From Duganella sacchari (lineage in GTDB: Bacteria; Pseudomonadota; Gammaproteobacteria; Burkholderiales; Burkholderiaceae_D), in NCBI RefSeq assembly GCF_900143065.1, contig NZ_FRCX01000007.1, forward strand, positions 360,349 to 424,348: 64,000 nt of DNA, written 5' to 3'. A program made the translations under genes and the position numbers. The notes below the pieces were generated by a model that worked only from the letters and a program-made list of their open reading frames with translations, ran no database searches and was not told the origin of the DNA. Positions 57,232 through 64,000 of this stretch are shown here, one piece after another. The first letter of the stretch is position 1; every line of letters begins with the position of its first letter.

Positions 57232-58338
57232 TCAAGGCTCGATGCTGCGCAGCGGCTTGCTGTGACGGTTGGCGCGGCGGATCGGCGGCTGCTGGCGCGG
57301 CGGCCGGCCCAGCGCCTCCTGCGCGCGCGCGTAGCCGTACTGCCACTGGTCCGTCATGTGCTGGACGAAGATCTCGTAGCTGGGCGGCATGCGCAGCTCG
57401 ATGCGGTTGCGCAGCCATTCCAGCTTCTGCTGCAGCTGCTGCTTCTCCAGCACCACCGAGACGTCGGAAGAATCGATACGCATGTCGGCCAGGTGCGTGT
57501 TGGCGTAGCGCAGGCGCGCGTTGCCATCCACCCCCAGCACCGCGCGCCAGGCGGGAATCGCAAACACCTGGTCGAAGGCTTCCTTGAATTCCATCACCAC
57601 TTCGCTCCCGAGCTGGCGGGCGATTTCGACCGGGAACAGATCCAGCACGCCGCCGATGTATTCCTGCCCGCGATAATTCGCGCAGCGGAAGTAGATCATA
57701 TCGGCGATGGAGATGCGCGCCGCATCCGTGACCGGCACGCTGGTATCGAGCAGCAGCTCGCGGGCGACGGCATGGTCCCCCCAGCGCGACGCATGCAGCG
57801 GCGAATCCATGTCCTTGAGTGCGGCGGCCGCGCGCCCGTTGCAGAACACCGTCTCCGCATACAGCTTGCGCTGGCCGCGCGGCTTGCCGACATCCTGCTC
57901 ATCGAACAGCAGCTTGCCGCCGATGATGGCGACATCCACTGCCGGTGCGCCGCTGGCAGCCGGAAACGGCAGCTGCGGCGGAATGTCGAACAGATAATCG
58001 CTGAACAGGTCGGGAATCACCGGCGCGCTGGCGCTGGAGAACTTGCGCTTTGCCGCGCGCAGCAGGCTGCCCAGCAGCACGGCGTTCTCGGTGGAGCGCA
58101 GGCTGCACCAGAATGTGTACATCGCCTGGGACGATAGCCAGGCGCGCTGTTCATCGGGATCGGGCAGATTGTGGATGATGGCTGCGGCAATGGCGCCGCC
58201 GCAGCTGGCCAGCAGCACGTCCGGCGCCTTGCCGGCCTGGCGCAGCGCGGCATACATGCCGATGTAGATGCCGAAGCGGAATCCGCCACCACCCATTACC
58301 ATGCAACGTTTATACGGTTTATACGATTCTTGCGTCAT
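57232..58338 (-). CDS. Patatin-like protein with altered catalytic residues
   Basis: A 368-residue patatin-fold protein. The oxyanion motif is MVMGGGGFRFGIYIGMYAAL. At the nucleophile elbow, where patatins have GTSAG, this has ASCGG, placing Cys46 at the Ser position. At the Asp motif, where patatins have DGG, it reads YIGGVLDLFP with Ile228. Both catalytic residues are therefore replaced, so it is likely a pseudoenzyme or works by different chemistry. The ATG at 58338 lies 14 bases after the upstream TonB receptor gene; a GTG at 58356 would overlap it. Last gene of the BlaI operon. Confidence 0.8.
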   Translation of the reverse strand: MTQESYKPYKRCMVMGGGGFRFGIYIGMYAALRQAGKAPDVLLASCGGAIAAAIIHNLPDPDEQRAWLSSQAMYTFWCSLRSTENAVLLGSLLRAAKRKFSSASAPVIPDLFSDYLFDIPPQLPFPAASGAPAVDVAIIGGKLLFDEQDVGKPRGQRKLYAETVFCNGRAAAALKDMDSPLHASRWGDHAVARELLLDTSVPVTDAARISIADMIYFRCANYRGQEYIGGVLDLFPVEIARQLGSEVVMEFKEAFDQVFAIPAWRAVLGVDGNARLRYANTHLADMRIDSSDVSVVLEKQQLQQKLEWLRNRIELRMPPSYEIFVQHMTDQWQYGYARAQEALGRPPRQQPPIRRANRHSKPLRSIEP

Positions 58339-58352
58339 AGGACGCAACCATA

Positions 58353-60470
58353 TCACAGCTGCCGTTCAAGCATGATGCGCAAGGTGGTCTGGGTTGGCGT
58401 GATGGTGGTACGGTAGGTGGCGCCGGTGAGGCCTGTCACGTCGGTATAGCTGTGCGGCTCCACGGTGGGCTGGTGCAGCAGATTGTTGGCCGAGAAGCGC
58501 AGCTGCGTCCTGTTGTCGACCTTCCACAGCGCGTACACATCCAGCGCCCGCACGAACGGTGTGCTGCTCAGCACTTCACGCGATTGCCGTGCAGGCCCGC
58601 CAGCCTGGTAGTTCAGATTGCCGCCGGCAATCCATTGCGGCCAGCGATAGTCGATGCCGAGGTTGGCGGTGCCTGGCGTTTGCGATTCCAGCCGGTTGTC
58701 GGGGCCGGGCACATGCCCGACCCGAGACCAATTGCGCGCCAGGTTGGCGCGCAGGTCCAGCGCGGATGTGAGGCGCAGTTTGGCCTCCAGTTCGATGCCA
58801 TGCGCGCTGGCGTTGCCATCGTTGAACGGTTCTTCGACCCAGATGCCATCCTGCTTGAACAGGCGGGTCTGCGTGACGTCGCGGATGCGGCGCAGATAGG
58901 TGCTGACGCTGAGCAGTGCGCCTTCGCCGAGGTAATGTTCGTAGGCCGCATCCAGACCCCAGGCCAGTTCCGGGCGCAGGTAGGGATTGCCTTGTTCGTC
59001 CGGGTTGGTCTGGTTGTTGTTATTGTCGTTGGTGTAGCGGCGCGGCACTAGCTTGACCAGCGGCTGCGCCTTGTAGGTGCGGCTGAGGGCCAGCCGCAGC
59101 ACGTCCTTGTTTGGCAGCTCGTAGCGCGATTGCAGCGAAGGGCTCCAGACGGCGGAGGTGCTGTGCAGCGCATCCGGCGCGTTGCTGGCGATGGCGCGGC
59201 TGGTGGTATCCAGCCGTTCATGGCGCAGGCCGAGGTAAAGCGAATAGCGCTTGGTGATCTGCCACTCGTCCTGTGCAAACAGGGCCAGGCGCTTGACGGT
59301 TGCGCTGTAGTCGGCGTTGTTGGCGCCCATCGTTTGATCGTCCGCCGCGAACAGCGTTTCGTTGCGGTCTTCCTTGCGCACACCGTAGCTGGCGTCCCAG
59401 CCCAGCGCAATCGCGTGCTGTTCGCCGACGGGATGACGGTAGGCGCCGGTGCTCGTGACGGTGTTTTCGGTCGGCCCGGAATCGACGTGATGGCGGCCCA
59501 GTGGCTTGCCGTCACTGTCCATGCCGTGAAAATCAAAGATGCCGCTGCGGCGATTGGTGGCGGCGCCCAGCTTCATTTCCAGCCTGGCGCCGTTGTCCAG
59601 TTGGTGCGTCCAATTGACGTCGCTACGCAGCATGACGAAGTTGGCGATGAAGTTGGAGACGTTGCGCGGATACTCGCTATGTTCACCCAGCAGCGCCGTT
59701 TCGTCGGCGCTGTTGACGTTATCGACGCGGCGCACATAGACGAAGCTTTGCCAGCTGAGCGAGTCGCCATCGGCCAGCTTCCAGTTCAGCTGCGGCGTCA
59801 GGGTGAGGGCATCGGTGCGGCCGGATTCGACCTGCTCCGTGCGCCGCCGCAGGGTGAGGTTGCCGTTAATGTCGCGCTGCTCCTGCCAGTCGGTGAACGG
59901 CTTCTCGCTGCGCTTGCGTGTCAGGGTCGCGGCCAGGCTGTAAGAGAAGTTGTCGTCCTGGTCGGATAGCTGGGTACTCAGCGACGGCGTGTTGACGCCA
60001 TGCTGGCGTGCGACGCTGGCGGTGACGGAGCGCTGGCCAGCTTTGGCCGTCTTCTTCAGGATGATATTGATGGCGCCAGCGACAGCCTGGTTGCTTGATT
60101 CCGCCGTGGCGCCGCGCAGGATTTCAATGCGCTCGATGGTTTCGGGGGCAATGGCATCCAGCGAGAAGCCCGCCGCGACAGGCTCGCCGTTGAGCAGTAT
60201 CTGCGTATAGCCGTTGCCCAGGCCGCGCATCTGAATGGCGTTGCCGACCACACTGACACCCGGCAGGCGCTTGAGCACATCGGCCAGCGCCTGGTCGCCC
60301 TGGCGCACGATGTCCGCATGGTTGATGACGATGCTGGTGGTGGTCTCACGCTGGCGCTGGTCATCGCGTTTTGCGGTGATCTGAACCTCCTGTGGCGCTG
60401 GCGTTTCCGAAGCGTAGGCGCAAGCGGAGACCGCCAGCAGCAAGCTGCTGGTGATGCGGTGGTGCGGCAT
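58353..60470 (-). CDS. TonB-dependent outer-membrane receptor
   Basis: A 705-residue TonB receptor with signal peptide (LLLAVSACAYASE), a TonB-box-like QEVQITAKRD, plug motifs (LADVLKRLPGVSVVGNAIQM, QILLNGEPVAAGFSLDAI, IERIEILRGATAESSNQAVAGAINIILK) and a barrel ending with LRIMLERQL. The ligand is unknown. It lies 4 bases downstream of the M56/M23 gene, an unusual neighbour for a nutrient receptor, and 14 bases upstream of the patatin-like gene, suggesting a shared envelope response. Confidence 0.9.
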   Translation of the reverse strand: MPHHRITSSLLLAVSACAYASETPAPQEVQITAKRDDQRQRETTTSIVINHADIVRQGDQALADVLKRLPGVSVVGNAIQMRGLGNGYTQILLNGEPVAAGFSLDAIAPETIERIEILRGATAESSNQAVAGAINIILKKTAKAGQRSVTASVARQHGVNTPSLSTQLSDQDDNFSYSLAATLTRKRSEKPFTDWQEQRDINGNLTLRRRTEQVESGRTDALTLTPQLNWKLADGDSLSWQSFVYVRRVDNVNSADETALLGEHSEYPRNVSNFIANFVMLRSDVNWTHQLDNGARLEMKLGAATNRRSGIFDFHGMDSDGKPLGRHHVDSGPTENTVTSTGAYRHPVGEQHAIALGWDASYGVRKEDRNETLFAADDQTMGANNADYSATVKRLALFAQDEWQITKRYSLYLGLRHERLDTTSRAIASNAPDALHSTSAVWSPSLQSRYELPNKDVLRLALSRTYKAQPLVKLVPRRYTNDNNNNQTNPDEQGNPYLRPELAWGLDAAYEHYLGEGALLSVSTYLRRIRDVTQTRLFKQDGIWVEEPFNDGNASAHGIELEAKLRLTSALDLRANLARNWSRVGHVPGPDNRLESQTPGTANLGIDYRWPQWIAGGNLNYQAGGPARQSREVLSSTPFVRALDVYALWKVDNRTQLRFSANNLLHQPTVEPHSYTDVTGLTGATYRTTITPTQTTLRIMLERQL

Positions 60471-60474
60471 AGGG

Positions 60475-62043
60475 TTATTCCTTCAGTTGCTGACGGCGGA
60501 TATTGAGAGCGCGCGGCGTGGCGTAGGCATCCAGGTTGGCGAGTCTGGATGCGGGATCGACGAGGTGGCCGTTGGCGCGCACTTCCAGGTGCAGGTGCGG
60601 GCCGGTGGCGAACCCGCTGGCGCCGGATTTGCCAATGAGTTGTCCCGCCGTGACGTGCTGGCCGGGACGGACTGACACGCTGTCCAGGTGCGCGTACAGC
60701 GACTGCTGGCCGCCGTGATCGATGATGACGCCGGTGCCGTAGCGGCCTTCATTCTCTCTGATGGCGCCAGCTTCAATGACTGTGCCGCTGGCGGTGGCGT
60801 GCACCGGCGTGCCTTTGGCGGCGGCGAAATCGATGCCCTTGTGCGGAGTGGGCAGGACGCTGCGCATCACGCCAAAGAAGCTGGTGACGCGGACTTTATC
60901 TACCGGTGCGCGCCATGGTTCGTCGGCGGGCCTGGTGGTCGCTGCGGGGATCGGGGCGACGGCCGTTGGCACGGTGTAGGCCAGTGCGGGTTGCAGCCAT
61001 GCGCCGGCCACCAGCATCGCCATGAAGGTGGCGGCGATCAGCCAGGTGGCCGCGCTGCTCAGCGCTGGCAGCCCGTCTTTTTGCATATGGCGGATACGCG
61101 CCGTGATGGTGGCGCCGTTGAACGCGGCCACGCCCAGCGGCGCCATGGCGCTCCATAGCTGGAGCAGGGCCTGGGCGTACTGCTTGCGCTGGTGTTGCGG
61201 GCGGCCGTTGAGCACTTGCTGGTCGCAGTTCAGCTCCAGCGCCCATTCCATCTGTCTGGCCATCCAGCGCAGCATGGGATTGAACCAGCAAATTGTCTGC
61301 AGCGCGGAGGCGATGGCCAGGCAGAAGGGATCGTGCGCGCGCCAGTGCTGGAGTTCGTGGGCGACGATCATTTGCTGCTGCTCGAGCGTGAGGGTGTTCA
61401 TGTGTGCGGGCAGCAGCAGGCGTGGTGTGCGCACGCCGATCAGCATGGGCGAGACTGCGGCTTCGGTGTACATCACCGTCAGGCCGCCGGCCGCGATGTC
61501 GCGCCGTTGTGTGGCCGTGAAGGCGGCGTGCGTTTGCAGTTGGCCTGGCGAGAGTGGCCGGGCAGCGGCCAGCAATCGGCGCCACACCCGGCGGCCGCGC
61601 AGCCGCTTGGCGAGGGACCACAGCAGGCCAACGGCGTAAAGCAGCAGCCACAGTGTGGCCATGTGCGGCAGCGCGCGAACAGCGAGTGAAGATGTGGCGG
61701 CGCCAAGCGCCTGCGTCTGTGCCTGCGCCAAGGACGCCGGCGCGTCATGTGGCGCGGCGCTGGAGGCAGCGGCCATGTCAGCCGCCTGCGCTGCGGCGGG
61801 CGCGTCAGGCGCCGGTGCGTCGAGGATGATGGGCGGCGCCATGCTGAACGGCGCGCTGCGCGGCAGGAAGGGCAACAGGGCGGCGATGGCGACCACGCCT
61901 TGCGCGGCAAGCCAGACCGCGCGCCGCGTGTGCAATGCAGGCCAGCGGCGTGCGGCGCCGCTCAGGATCAGCCGCACCAGCAGGCCGGCGGCCAGTGAAC
62001 CGGCGCAGGCAAACAGCCACTTGATGGACAGCAGCGTCATCAT
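60475..62043 (-). CDS. M56 (BlaR1-like) membrane peptidase fused to an M23 endopeptidase domain
   Basis: A 522-residue fusion. The N-terminal part has membrane helices and an M56/BlaR1-type zinc site HELQH at His229-Glu230-His233, followed by a downstream Glu region (WALELNCDQQVL). After a helix at about 333-355 comes an M23/LytM domain (about 383-500) with zinc ligands His401 and Asp405 in HKGIDF and His483/His485 in HLHLEV. In BlaR1 systems the M56 part senses a signal and triggers removal of the BlaI repressor; here the sensor is replaced by a murein-hydrolase domain. It overlaps blaI by 4 bases (ATGA). Confidence 0.9.
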   Translation of the reverse strand: MMTLLSIKWLFACAGSLAAGLLVRLILSGAARRWPALHTRRAVWLAAQGVVAIAALLPFLPRSAPFSMAPPIILDAPAPDAPAAAQAADMAAASSAAPHDAPASLAQAQTQALGAATSSLAVRALPHMATLWLLLYAVGLLWSLAKRLRGRRVWRRLLAAARPLSPGQLQTHAAFTATQRRDIAAGGLTVMYTEAAVSPMLIGVRTPRLLLPAHMNTLTLEQQQMIVAHELQHWRAHDPFCLAIASALQTICWFNPMLRWMARQMEWALELNCDQQVLNGRPQHQRKQYAQALLQLWSAMAPLGVAAFNGATITARIRHMQKDGLPALSSAATWLIAATFMAMLVAGAWLQPALAYTVPTAVAPIPAATTRPADEPWRAPVDKVRVTSFFGVMRSVLPTPHKGIDFAAAKGTPVHATASGTVIEAGAIRENEGRYGTGVIIDHGGQQSLYAHLDSVSVRPGQHVTAGQLIGKSGASGFATGPHLHLEVRANGHLVDPASRLANLDAYATPRALNIRRQQLKE

Positions 62044-62426
62044 GCTTCGTCGTCAGGCCAGTCTTGCAGTATTTGTTCCAGCTGGACCAGCTCCTGCTGG
62101 TCGACCAGCTTGCTGCCGGTGAACATGGTGACGGGCAGCGGCGCCTCCATCTCCATCACGCGGCGTCCGAAATCATGGGCGAAGGCAGCCAGCGTGCCGA
62201 CTTTTTCCAGCTGCGCGCTGTACACGTTAATGCCGTGTACCACTTGCAGGCTGACCATCTGCTTGTCCAGCATGCGGTCCAGCGTCTTGCGCGTGGATGA
62301 AAACGACCAGTCCAGCTCCCCGGCGGCCGCATCGTGAATTTCGCGCGCGCTCAACGGTTGCTGCTTCCACAGCACTTTCAACAAGGTCAGCTCACTGACC
62401 GACGGAATCGGGTTCGACATATTCAT
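62040..62426 (-). CDS. blaI: BlaI/MecI family transcriptional repressor
   Basis: A 128-residue winged-helix repressor of the BlaI/MecI/CopY (penicillinase repressor) family: PSVSELTLLKVLWKQQPLSA, EIHDAAAGELDWSFSSTRKTLDRMLDKQMV with recognition helix, and a C-terminal dimer region. It would repress its own operon until cleaved or released by the M56 partner. No beta-lactamase gene is nearby, so the regulon is likely envelope-related. It begins the four-gene operon; a TGCGAC dyad upstream is a candidate operator. Confidence 0.92.
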   Translation of the reverse strand: MNMSNPIPSVSELTLLKVLWKQQPLSAREIHDAAAGELDWSFSSTRKTLDRMLDKQMVSLQVVHGINVYSAQLEKVGTLAAFAHDFGRRVMEMEAPLPVTMFTGSKLVDQQELVQLEQILQDWPDDEA

Positions 62427-62433
62427 ACCTTTT

Positions 62434-62469
62434 TGCGACTAACAGGATCATTTTGCGACAACAGTCGCA
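62434..62469. promoter_or_regulatory. Candidate BlaI operator: TGCGAC half-site plus dyad
   Basis: TGCGAC at 62434-62439 is repeated 20 bases on as the left arm of a perfect dyad, TGCGAC-AACA-GTCGCA at 62454-62469. It lies 8 to 43 bases upstream of the blaI start, as expected for autorepression. Confidence 0.5.
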
Positions 62470-62541
62470 TGCCAGTCAAGCAAGATATCTCTATTTGTAA
62501 CATTGCTTTGCATTAATTCTAAATATGTTATGATGAATTTT

Positions 62542-62555
62542 TTGCTAATTAGCAA
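62542..62555. promoter_or_regulatory. 14-bp perfect palindrome upstream of trhA
   Basis: TTGCTAATTAGCAA lies in the 273-base divergent spacer between blaI and trhA, next to a possible -10 TATGAT at 62529-62534. It may be an operator for an unknown regulator. The rest of the spacer toward trhA shows no ORF I can support. Confidence 0.35.
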
Positions 62556-62699
62556 TAAAGCACGGTCGTGCGTAGCAGGACCACAGGTATTACGGCGCAC
62601 GTATCGGGATGAAACCGGCGGCGAGAACAGGCAAGGCACTATACAATGCCAGAGGCCGCAGCTATCCCAGCCGCAGCCACACTGCATTGAAAGTCGAAT

Positions 62700-63317
62700 A
62701 TGTATTACGGAGAGCGCTTTAACAGCATCACGCATACCGTAGGCGCGGCTTTGGCCGCCATCGGTGGCACGCTGTTGATCGTCCTGGCGGCCCGCAGCGG
62801 CGATGCCTGGAAGGTTGTCAGCTTCAGTATCTACGCCGCGACGCTGCTTGCCCTGTACCTGACGTCCACGCTGTATCACAGCTTGCGTGGACGTGCCAAA
62901 GATGTGCTGCGGCAGATGGACTATTGCGCCATCTACCTGCTTATCGCCGGCAGCTACACCCCGTTCACGCTGGTCAGCCTGCGTGGCCCCTGGGGCTGGA
63001 CGCTGTTTGGGGTGGTGTGGGGCCTGGCGATCATCGGCATCCTGCAAGAGCTGCTGTTCGCCAAGGGCGCACGTGTGCTGTCGCTGCTGATTTACGTGGC
63101 GATGGGCTGGGTCGGCGTGATCGGCGCCAGCCCGCTGATCGACGCGCTGGGCTGGAATGGCTTTATGTGGCTGGCAGTTGGCGGATTGGTTTATACCCTC
63201 GGCATAGCCTTCTTTGTCACCGACCACAAATGGCGTTACGGCCACGGCGTGTGGCATTTGTTTGTACTGGGCGGCAGCGCATGCCATTTCGGCGCGGTGC
63301 TGCTGTACGTGGCGTAA
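62700..63317 (+). CDS. trhA: TrhA / hemolysin III family membrane protein
   Basis: A 205-residue inner-membrane protein of the PAQR/hemolysin III family. It has seven hydrophobic segments, the start YYGERFNSITHTVGA, the conserved STLYHSLRG, the histidine cluster region MDYCAIYLLIAGSYTPF, and a C-terminal GHGVWHLFVLGGSACHFGAV. Characterised relatives affect membrane fluidity homeostasis; lysis is doubtful. The leader before it is long (about 165 bases from the possible -10). Confidence 0.93.
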   Translation: MYYGERFNSITHTVGAALAAIGGTLLIVLAARSGDAWKVVSFSIYAATLLALYLTSTLYHSLRGRAKDVLRQMDYCAIYLLIAGSYTPFTLVSLRGPWGWTLFGVVWGLAIIGILQELLFAKGARVLSLLIYVAMGWVGVIGASPLIDALGWNGFMWLAVGGLVYTLGIAFFVTDHKWRYGHGVWHLFVLGGSACHFGAVLLYVA

Positions 63318-63331
63318 GGATGGAACACCCG

Positions 63332-64000
63332 TGGATATCAATTCCGACGATTTAAAGACCTTCATCACTGTCATCGATAGCGGCACGCTGAGCGCTGCTT
63401 CGGTGCACCTGGGGCAGACCACGTCCGGCGTCAGCCGCGCGCTGTCCCGGCTGGAGGATAAGCTGGCCACCTCGCTGCTGACGCGTACCACGCGCCGCAT
63501 GGAGCTGACCGAAGAAGGCCATCTGTTCCTGGAGCGCGCACGCGCGATTCTGGGGGCGATGGAGGAAGCCGAAGAGACGATCCGCATTCGCCGCCAGAAG
63601 CCGGCCGGCCGCCTGTGCGTGGACGCCGCGTCGCCGTTCATGCTGCATTGCGTGGTACCGCACGTGGCCGAATTCCGCGCCATGTACCCGGAAATCCGTC
63701 TGGAGTTAAGCAGCAACGACCAGATCGCCGACCTGATCGAACACCGTACCGACATCGCCATCCGCATCGGCGCGCTGACCGACTCTACGCTGCATGCGCG
63801 GGCGTTGAGTTCCAGCCCGCTGTACGTGCTGGCCAGCCCGGCCTACCTGGCGCAGCACGGTACGCCGCAGACGCCGGAAGAACTGTCCCGGCACGCGTTG
63901 CTGGGCTTTGTCCAGTACGAGCTGGGCAACCAGTGGCCGCTGCGCCATGCCGCCGGCAATAGCCTGACCGTGACGCCGACTGTTTCCGCCTCCAGCGGCG
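63332..64000 (+). CDS. LysR family transcriptional regulator (cut by window end)
   Basis: The first 223 residues are present. The N-terminal winged helix reads FITVIDSGTLSAASVHLGQT then SGVSRALSRLEDKLATSLL, followed by the linker and the substrate-binding domain (GRLCVDAASPFMLHCVVPHV, IRLELSSNDQIADLIEHRTD, IAIRIGALTDSTLHARAL). The likely start is the GTG at 63332 after AAGGA. It lies 14 bases after trhA and may be cotranscribed with it. Targets unknown. Confidence 0.9.

Overview
The window looks like the chromosome of a GC-rich betaproteobacterium of the family Oxalobacteraceae, in the Duganella / Massilia / Janthinobacterium neighbourhood. I infer this from the gene order (pst-phoU-phoB-phoR; carA-carB-greA; yhbY opposite rlmE-ftsH-folP-glmM), the many TonB-dependent receptors, PEP-CTERM proteins and phasin, and a fused periplasmic cyclohexadienyl dehydratase / chorismate mutase. 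This is recognition by eye; no database search was run.

Layout. 1-2881: end of pstB, then phoU-phoB-phoR (phosphate sensing). 2874-12522: small housekeeping and envelope genes, including an acylphosphatase, a minus-strand operon of CPBP protease, long PerM-type permease and fused dehydratase-mutase, MipA porin-like protein, GST, phasin, secreted M24 peptidase and alpha/beta hydrolase. 12519-32085: a large divergent sugar locus. Its minus-strand arm reads agaS, ROK kinase, agaZ, agaR, nagA, sugar porter. Its plus-strand arm reads TonB receptor, DUF5077/DUF3472 lipoprotein, GH31 enzyme with CBM32 and NPCBM modules, second TonB receptor, Tat-exported GH109 enzyme. 32143-33481: patatin lipoprotein and GlcG-like protein. 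33525-44753: core block carAB-greA-DUF4149, yhbY, rlmE, ftsH, folP, glmM. 44825-45049: tRNA-Pro(TGG) and tRNA-Arg(TCT). 45050-52813: an accessory stretch with a decayed GH5-like gene, a split YeeE/YedE transporter, a Fur-regulated siderophore receptor bracketed by near-identical 35-bp repeats, a PEP-CTERM protein, a broken LysR gene and a DJ-1 family protein. 52820-64000: asparaginase, lipoprotein, choice-of-anchor A protein, CNB-domain flavoprotein, a BlaI / M56-M23 / TonB receptor / patatin-like operon, TrhA, and the start of a LysR gene.

How the genes work together. The main system is the 12.5-32.1 kb locus, which I read as an alpha-N-acetylgalactosamine (GalNAc) utilisation system. Two unrelated families that contain alpha-N-acetylgalactosaminidases (GH31 of the subfamily-18 type, and GH109) would release GalNAc from O-glycan-like substrates outside the cytoplasm. 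TonB receptors would move glycans across the outer membrane and the sugar porter would move GalNAc across the inner membrane. The ROK kinase, NagA/AgaA deacetylase and AgaS deaminase-isomerase would then give tagatose-6-phosphate, and AgaZ is the accessory subunit of the tagatose-bisphosphate aldolase. AgaR probably controls the divergent promoter region, which is AT-rich and carries repeated CGAAAG motifs. The catalytic aldolase subunit and a tagatose-6-phosphate kinase are not in the window.

Other notable items are a patatin-like protein with both catalytic residues replaced, a thioredoxin-reductase-like flavoprotein without its CxxC, an M56-M23 fusion beside BlaI, and a recognisable GH5-like pseudogene. 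No CRISPR array, intact insertion sequence or prophage was seen.
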